This document shows, in pieces, positions 1 through 5,131 of a stretch of DNA of 5,131 nucleotides. Under the pieces are notes generated by a model, which saw nothing but the letters and a program-made list of their open reading frames with translations, searched no databases and had not been told where the DNA came from. Position numbers and translations under genes: made by a program. Within the stretch, counting starts at the first letter, position 1, and the number at the start of each line of letters is the position of its first letter. Source of the DNA: Bacillota bacterium (GTDB lineage Bacteria > Bacillota > Clostridia > Saccharofermentanales > UBA5734); assembly GCA_023438965.1 (NCBI GenBank), contig JAEXPB010000309.1, positions 1-5,131 on the forward strand, in the 5' to 3' direction.

Positions 1-1694
<1,694 letters not shown>

Positions 1695-1702
1695 AGCTTT
1701 TC

Positions 1703-1731
1703 ATTATATCCATGTTTGACGAAAAAGTATA
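1703..1731 (-). promoter_or_regulatory. Candidate queA-tgt promoter
   Basis: A perfect TATAAT reads on the minus strand at 1708-1703. With a 17-base spacer the -35 position (1731-1726) is TATACT, a poor match to TTGACA. Transcription from this -10 would start about at the queA ATG (1694). An alternative -10 is the TATACT at 1731-1726 itself, which would give a leader of roughly 25 bases but has no good -35. The region lies back to back with the dapA promoter and partly overlaps it, so the two may compete for polymerase. The assignment is by inspection only. Confidence 0.5.
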
Positions 1732-1745
1732 GTGAATGATATGAT
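1716..1745 (+). promoter_or_regulatory. Sigma-A-type promoter of dapA-dapB
   Basis: TTGACG (1716-1721) and TATGAT (1740-1745) are separated by 18 bases. The -10 is preceded by TGA (1737-1739), which fits an extended -10 (TGN). The expected start is near 1752, leaving a leader of about 47 bases before dapA. It is the best promoter match in the window. Confidence 0.75.
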
Positions 1746-1751
1746 TAAGCC

Positions 1752-1774
1752 GTCTGCAAGTTCTGCTTGCCGAC
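1752..1774 (+). promoter_or_regulatory. Hairpin at the 5' end of the dapA leader
   Basis: GTC-T-GCAAG (1752-1760) can pair with CTTGC-C-GAC (1766-1774) around the loop TTCTG, giving eight pairs with one T/C mismatch. It begins almost exactly at the predicted transcription start. It has no T-run, so it is not a terminator. It could be a 5' mRNA stabiliser, or a DNA operator just downstream of the promoter. It is far too small to be a lysine riboswitch or a T-box. The function is unknown. Confidence 0.45.
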
Positions 1775-1784
1775 TATTCAATTC

Positions 1785-1790
1785 TGGAGG
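1785..1790 (+). promoter_or_regulatory. Ribosome binding site of dapA
   Basis: TGGAGG lies eight bases before the ATG at 1799, fixing that start. The leader hairpin ends eleven bases upstream, so it should not cover the site. Confidence 0.85.
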
Positions 1791-1798
1791 ATAAAAGC

Positions 1799-2680
1799 AT
1801 GAAAAAGCCAGTTTTCCGCGGTTCAGCCGTTGCCATCATCACACCCTTTACAGAAAATGGTGTTGATTTCGCCAAACTGGCCGAGCTTTGCGAATTTCAT
1901 ATTGCCAACCAGACGGATGCCATCGTGGTGGCCGGAACGACCGGTGAAGCTTCCACTATGCCCGATGAAGAGCATCTGGCGACCATCGGCTGGGTCATCA
2001 AAACCGTAAACCGGCGAATACCGGTCATTGCCGGCACCGGCAGCAACGATACCCGGCATGCGATCGAACTCAGCAAGAAGGCCGCGGCACTCGGTGCGGA
2101 TGCCTTGCTCAGCGTCACCCCCTACTATAATAAAACTTCCCAGCAGGGCTTGTTCTTGCATTTCAAAGCGGTGGCCGACGCGGTTGACATTCCGGTGATC
2201 CTGTATAATGTCCCCAGCCGGACCGGCATGAATATCAATCCCGAGACGCTGGCCCGCCTGGCCGAACTGCCGAACATCAACGGCGTCAAGGAATGCCGCA
2301 TCGATCAGGCCGGCGAAGTTGCCAATCTCTGCGGCGATCGCCTGAACCTGTATTCCGGCGAGGACGGCCTGGTCCTGCCGCTGATGTCCTACGGCGGTCT
2401 GGGCGTCATCTCCGTCATGGCCAACATTGTTCCGGCGCAGACCCATCAAATGGCCGCCGCCTATCTGCAGGGCGACCTGGCCCAGGCAACCCGTCTCCAG
2501 GTCAGCCTGGTGCCGTTGATCAAGGCACTGTTCTGCGATGTCAATCCGATCCCGGTTAAAGCGGCGATGAATTTGATGGGTTTCCAGGTCGGCTCTTGCC
2601 GGATGCCGCTGTGTGATCCATCCGCGGCCAACCTGGAAAAGATCCGCCAGGAGCTGGCCAATTATGGCCTGCTCGCTTAA
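1799..2680 (+). CDS. dapA: 4-hydroxy-tetrahydrodipicolinate synthase
   Basis: DapA condenses pyruvate with L-aspartate-4-semialdehyde, the first committed step towards diaminopimelate and lysine, in the cytoplasm. The protein has 293 residues, the normal length of this TIM-barrel aldolase family. Active-site parts are intact: GTTGEAS (46-52) with T47/T48, YYNK (109-112) with Y110, YNVPSRTG (136-143) with Y136 and R141, and the Schiff-base lysine K164 in NGVKEC (161-166). The SGEDGL and GVISVMAN blocks (187-209) follow. The YNVPSRTG and GTTGE motifs and the adjacent dapB favour DapA over N-acetylneuraminate lyase or other superfamily members. Aligned without gaps to the E. coli lysine-binding site, N80, H56 and Y106 are kept (N83, H59, Y109), but H53 is D56 and E84 is H87. 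Feedback by lysine may therefore be weak; this is inference. The gene is first in a pair with dapB and has its own promoter and ribosome binding site. Confidence 0.98.
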   Translation: MKKPVFRGSAVAIITPFTENGVDFAKLAELCEFHIANQTDAIVVAGTTGEASTMPDEEHLATIGWVIKTVNRRIPVIAGTGSNDTRHAIELSKKAAALGADALLSVTPYYNKTSQQGLFLHFKAVADAVDIPVILYNVPSRTGMNINPETLARLAELPNINGVKECRIDQAGEVANLCGDRLNLYSGEDGLVLPLMSYGGLGVISVMANIVPAQTHQMAAAYLQGDLAQATRLQVSLVPLIKALFCDVNPIPVKAAMNLMGFQVGSCRMPLCDPSAANLEKIRQELANYGLLA

Positions 2681-2695
2681 AGGAGGGACCAGCCA

Positions 2696-3448
2696 ATGGC
2701 CATTCGCCTTTTCCTCAGCGGCTGCCGGGGCCGCATGGGGCATGTCATCAGTGATATTGCCGCCGCTTCCGATGATCTGACGATCGTCGCCGGTTCGGAT
2801 ATCAAGACTGCCGCCGCTGATTTCCCGGTTTATACCGATCCGCGGCAATGCCAGGAAGACTTTGATGTCCTGATCGATTTTTCCAATCCGGCTGCCCTCC
2901 CCGCGCTGATGGATCTGATCCGGCAGCGGCGCTGCCCGGCAGTCATTTGCACCACCGGACTCGACGCCGCTTTGAAAAACGACCTGGCGCAGCTGGCCCG
3001 GATCGCGCCAATCTTCCAGTCGGCCAACATGTCGCTGGGTATCAACCTGCTGATCAGCCTGGTCCGCCAGTCTGCCCGGATCCTCTATCCCGAATTTGAC
3101 ATCGAAATCATTGAAGCCCACCATAATCAGAAAATCGATGCCCCTTCCGGCACCGCCCTGATGATCGCCGATCAGATCAACAGCGCCTTGGACGGCCAGA
3201 TGACCCTGGTCAACGACCGCAGCCAGGTCCGCCAAAAACGCGACCGCCGGGAAATCGGCATGCATGCCATACGGGGCGGCAGCATAGTCGGCGAACATAC
3301 CGTTCTGTTTGCCGGTCAGGATGAGCTCATCACGGTTCATCACAGCGCCCAGACCCGGACGGTTTTCGCACGCGGGGCGCTGGCCGCGGCTCGCTTCATG
3401 CAGGGCAAGCCAGCGGGTCTGTACAGCATGAACGATCTGGTCAAGTAA
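2696..3448 (+). CDS. dapB: 4-hydroxy-tetrahydrodipicolinate reductase
   Basis: DapB reduces the DapA product to tetrahydrodipicolinate with NAD(P)H, the second step of the diaminopimelate branch. The 250 residues are typical for the shorter Gram-positive form (E. coli DapB has 273). The Rossmann glycine motif is GCRGRMG (9-15), followed by an acidic residue after strand two (GSDIK, D35), which would suit NADH binding. Further family blocks are IDFSNP (60-65), CTTGL (85-89), SANMSLGINLL (109-119), the catalytic EAHHNQKIDAPSGTAL (140-155) with H142, H143 and K146, RGGSIVGEHTVLF (193-205), and the C-terminal GLYSMNDLV (241-249). No key residue is missing. The ATG is preceded by AGGAGG (2681-2686) with a nine-base spacer. 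The gap to dapA is only 15 bases, so both are surely on one mRNA, ending at the terminator at 3483-3521. Confidence 0.98.
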   Translation: MAIRLFLSGCRGRMGHVISDIAAASDDLTIVAGSDIKTAAADFPVYTDPRQCQEDFDVLIDFSNPAALPALMDLIRQRRCPAVICTTGLDAALKNDLAQLARIAPIFQSANMSLGINLLISLVRQSARILYPEFDIEIIEAHHNQKIDAPSGTALMIADQINSALDGQMTLVNDRSQVRQKRDRREIGMHAIRGGSIVGEHTVLFAGQDELITVHHSAQTRTVFARGALAAARFMQGKPAGLYSMNDLVK

Positions 3449-3482
3449 GCCACGTCACATCAGCCGATTCTTGTCGCAACGC

Positions 3483-3521
3483 AAAAGCCGTCAACCCTTC
3501 GATGCGGGATGACGGCTTTTT
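3483..3521. terminator. Rho-independent terminator, probably bidirectional, between dapB and the YesL-like gene
   Basis: AAAAGCCGTCA (3483-3493) pairs perfectly with TGACGGCTTTT (3510-3520). After an A/A mismatch three more pairs (CCC 3495-3497 with GGG 3506-3508) close an eight-base loop. A five-T run (3517-3521) follows on the plus strand, 35 bases after the dapB stop. The leading AAAA gives a shorter T-run on the minus strand, so it can also stop transcripts of the convergent gene, whose stop codon is about 80 bases away. Confidence 0.92.
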
Positions 3522-3563
3522 GATATCTTGGAAATGATTGTGCCCTCCGGAATCTGGTTCGGC

Positions 3564-3581
3564 GCCTGATGCCGGTCAGGC
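3564..3581. other. Short inverted repeat downstream of the YesL-like gene
   Basis: GCCTGA (3564-3569) and TCAGGC (3576-3581) form a six-pair stem around a six-base loop. It lies 22 bases past the YesL-like stop on the minus strand and has no T-run. A direct repeat of CGGTCAGG (3573-3580 and 3589-3596) overlaps it. It may be chance in GC-rich DNA. The remainder of 3522-3602 shows nothing recognisable. Confidence 0.3.
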
Positions 3582-3602
3582 CAAATAGCGGTCAGGGATT
3601 CA

Positions 3603-4673
3603 TCAGGGCCGGACGCCGGAAGGCGATTCCACCAGCCCGCCGGGTTCCTGGTTTTCGCCCTTGGGTTCGTTTTCCGGTTTTTCATCTGATTCGGCTGCCT
3701 CTTCGGGTTCTTCGGCGGAAGTCTCGTCAGCCTCTTCGTTCATTTCCTCAGCTGCCTTGATGCGCTGAATCATATATTTGTCCAAAGCCCGATAAACGAA
3801 GAAATTGGTCAGCAGCAGGTTGAAGCCAAAGGCGAAGAACACGTACCAAAGCAGGGCGATCATCATGGTGATGCTGTAGCCGATAAAGAACAGAATGCCG
3901 GGAATGACTGCCAGGACGATGAAACTGACCAGCAGGATCAGCACATTCAGCGGCAGACGCAAAATCGAGAACAACAGGCAGTTCTTGTAGAGCTGCTTCA
4001 AGCTCAGCTGGAAGGTGACCATCATCGGATAAAGATACATCTGAATGATGCACCAGAGGATGAACAGAATGACCACGATGGTCTTGAGGAAGGTCTGCAG
4101 GATGCCGGAGCCTAAAACGGTCGTTGTGCTGTAGAAAGCGAAGTTGACGGTAAAAATAACAGTGACCAGCATGCTGAGCAGGCTGCTGACCAGGGATTGT
4201 TTCAAGTTCTTGCCGGCATGTTCCTTGAAATCCATCCAGACGAAGGCATGTTCCTCACGGGAGTAATTGCGCAGGAGATAAGTGACGCCGGCGTGGACCG
4301 GACCAACGATGATCAACGATAATCCGGTCAGCAGCATGCCGAGGATGACATAGAGCAGCATCATCTGCGAGGCGGCGAATTCTTCAAAGGATATGCCTTC
4401 CTGCAGCGTGATGCCGGACTCCTGGAAAATCTTGACCAGGGTGTCCATTGTCAGGTTGGGCAGCAGCACCGAGGTCACATACATGGCGCCAAAAAAGGCT
4501 ACCACCAGGGCAGGCAGGCTCAGGACCACATACATCAGGTTGATGGTGCAGATTTTCCAGAATTTGCGGCCCAAGATGGAAAAGAACGCCGCGAACGGCC
4601 CCTTGGGCGGCTCCGCCGGATACACGCCCTTCCCCTCGTTGGTATAATCAAAAAATCCAAAAAAACCAGCCAT
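3603..4673 (-). CDS. YesL/DUF624-family integral membrane protein with acidic C-terminal tail
   Basis: This 356-residue protein resembles the YesL (DUF624) family of Bacillota, whose biochemical role is not established; some members lie in carbohydrate-use loci. The N-terminal GFFDYTNEGKGV (6-17), then RKFWKICTINLMYVVLSLP (36-54), and the GPVHAGVTYLLRNYSREEH region (124-142) are family-like. About six membrane helices are visible near 41-67, 103-133, 161-185, 194-221, 241-263 and 266-291. A loop of about 35 residues follows helix one. Residues 307-345 are a Glu-rich, low-complexity hydrophilic tail. The ATG at 4673 has GGGAGG (4686-4681) seven bases upstream and gives the expected family N-terminus. 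The gene lies downstream of trmFO on the same strand, 111 bases away, apparently with its own promoter, and converges on dapB. No sugar transport or catabolism gene is in view, so its job cannot be inferred from context. The family call is from memory of the pattern. Confidence 0.8.
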   Translation of the reverse strand: MAGFFGFFDYTNEGKGVYPAEPPKGPFAAFFSILGRKFWKICTINLMYVVLSLPALVVAFFGAMYVTSVLLPNLTMDTLVKIFQESGITLQEGISFEEFAASQMMLLYVILGMLLTGLSLIIVGPVHAGVTYLLRNYSREEHAFVWMDFKEHAGKNLKQSLVSSLLSMLVTVIFTVNFAFYSTTTVLGSGILQTFLKTIVVILFILWCIIQMYLYPMMVTFQLSLKQLYKNCLLFSILRLPLNVLILLVSFIVLAVIPGILFFIGYSITMMIALLWYVFFAFGFNLLLTNFFVYRALDKYMIQRIKAAEEMNEEADETSAEEPEEAAESDEKPENEPKGENQEPGGLVESPSGVRP

Positions 4674-4700
4674 GCCTTGTCCTCCCGTTCATCCGATCAA

Positions 4701-4728
4701 GCCGTCATACTCAAGTATTTGCCGGCAA
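4701..4728 (-). promoter_or_regulatory. Two abutting dyad symmetries in the leader of the YesL-like gene
   Basis: TTGCCGGCAA (4719-4728) is a perfect 10-base palindrome, directly followed by ATACT-CA-AGTAT (4707-4718). In the RNA, GCCG (4701-4704) could also pair with CGGC (4723-4726) outside the second dyad. Both lie just downstream of the predicted transcription start. They could be an operator or a leader hairpin. No known regulator site is recognised. Confidence 0.4.
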
Positions 4729-4743
4729 CAATCGCTAACGACT

Positions 4744-4773
4744 ATTATAATTCAATTGATCGATGATTTTCCA
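4744..4773 (-). promoter_or_regulatory. Candidate promoter of the YesL-like gene
   Basis: A perfect TATAAT reads on the minus strand at 4749-4744, with TGGAAA (4773-4768), four of six matches to TTGACA, 18 bases upstream. The expected start is near 4737, giving a leader of about 64 bases. The core ATTATAAT also reads TATAAT on the plus strand (4746-4751), but that direction has no -35. The palindrome TCAATTGA (4752-4759) sits in the spacer. Confidence 0.5.
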
Positions 4774-4784
4774 GCCCGAGTTTG

Positions 4785-5131
4785 TCACGAATGTGAAATA
4801 TTTGCAAACGGCGGCCGCGTCGGCTGCTCCAGGCCGAAAAGCGGCTGTCGGGCCAGCTGGTCGATCTCCAGCAGCGCCCGTTCAGCCAACGCCTGCAAGC
4901 GTGCTTCCTTCTTGCGCAGGCGGACTTCGCCGGGCTCAACAAGGCCAAAATTGGCGTTCATCGGCTGGAAATGCTTGACCAGGTTATCTGATACATAGCG
5001 GGACATCGATCCGATCACGGTACGGGCCGACGGAACCGCATCCAGCCTGGCTTCCCGGCCGATGCCCCAAGCCTGGCCGGCAGCCTGCCAACCAGCCAGG
5101 AGACCGGAAGCGGCGGATTCGACGTATCCTT
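4785..5131 (-). CDS. trmFO: Folate-dependent tRNA (uracil-54-C5)-methyltransferase, C-terminal part (cut by right window edge)
   Basis: TrmFO is an FAD enzyme that uses methylene-tetrahydrofolate to form m5U54 in the T-loop of tRNA. The minus-strand frame is open from the edge (5131) to the TGA at 4787-4785, giving the last 114 residues of a family of about 440. Counting visible residues from the edge, GYVESAASGLLAG (1-13) is the FAD-binding block near the end of the GidA-like fold. SMSRYVSDN (41-49), VKHFQPMNANFGLV (51-64) and RLRKKEARLQALAERAL (70-86) are the standard TrmFO C-terminus. The KHFQPMNANFGL block distinguishes it from MnmG. About 18 residues after LAR (92-94), rich in Pro and hydrophobics, extend past the usual end. 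A GTG at 5018 lies inside the conserved domain and is not a start. The gene precedes the YesL-like gene on the same strand; no clear terminator lies between them. Confidence 0.93.
   Translation of the reverse strand, partial: GYVESAASGLLAGWQAAGQAWGIGREARLDAVPSARTVIGSMSRYVSDNLVKHFQPMNANFGLVEPGEVRLRKKEARLQALAERALLEIDQLARQPLFGLEQPTRPPFANISHS

Noticed and set aside
1746..1798. Lysine riboswitch or T-box upstream of dapA
   Set aside because: The leader is about 47 bases, too short, and has no terminator or T-box consensus.
1823..3343. 506-codon open frame on the minus strand across dapA and dapB
   Set aside because: It lies in codon register opposite two clear enzymes, so its openness follows from missing TTA, CTA and TCA codons. 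Its translation shows no recognisable domain, and it would read through the dapA-dapB gap.
4746..4751. Plus-strand TATAAT as a promoter reading into trmFO from behind
   Set aside because: It is the palindromic partner of the minus-strand -10. No acceptable -35 lies 16-19 bases upstream.
4672..4998. Plus-strand open frames across the trmFO end and the upstream gap
   Set aside because: They overlap conserved TrmFO sequence on the opposite strand, have no ribosome binding site and no recognisable motif.
4785..5018. A separate 77-residue protein starting at GTG 5018
   Set aside because: The same frame continues upstream to the window edge and encodes the conserved TrmFO GYVESAASG block, so this is only the end of trmFO.

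Overview
The window looks like ordinary chromosome from a moderately GC-rich member of the Bacillota, probably a clostridial lineage. The evidence is a folate-type TrmFO, a YesL/DUF624 membrane protein with the N-terminus seen in clostridial relatives, strong AGGAGG-type ribosome binding sites and AT-rich promoters in a GC-rich background. This placement is inference from gene families. No rRNA, tRNA, CRISPR array, insertion sequence or phage gene was seen.

Layout from left to right: (1) A minus-strand pair, queA then tgt, occupies 1-1694. The two genes overlap by four bases (ATGA), and tgt runs off the left edge with its first 217 codons present. (2) A 104-bp divergent intergenic region (1695-1798) holds a good promoter and a small leader hairpin for dapA, and a TATAAT very close to the queA start. 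(3) dapA and dapB form a plus-strand pair (1799-3448) ending at a strong, roughly symmetric terminator (3483-3521). (4) A minus-strand, six-helix YesL/DUF624 membrane protein (3603-4673) converges on dapB. (5) A 111-bp gap (4674-4784) carries a likely promoter and two abutting dyad symmetries. (6) The C-terminal 114 codons of trmFO lie on the minus strand and run off the right edge.

Function: queA and tgt are consecutive steps of queuosine synthesis. Tgt inserts preQ1 at tRNA position 34 and QueA converts it to epoxyqueuosine. trmFO makes m5U54 in the T-loop. Tandem dapA-dapB carries out the first two committed steps from aspartate semialdehyde towards diaminopimelate and lysine, for cell wall and protein. 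The YesL-like protein has no assigned biochemical role and no evident link to its neighbours.

I found no convincing undescribed system. The points worth a second look are small: the N-terminal extension of Tgt built over a CCGG tandem repeat, the queA start that lacks a clear ribosome binding site, the dapA leader hairpin in a space too small for a lysine riboswitch, altered lysine-site residues in DapA, the acidic tail of the YesL-like protein, and the dyads in its leader.
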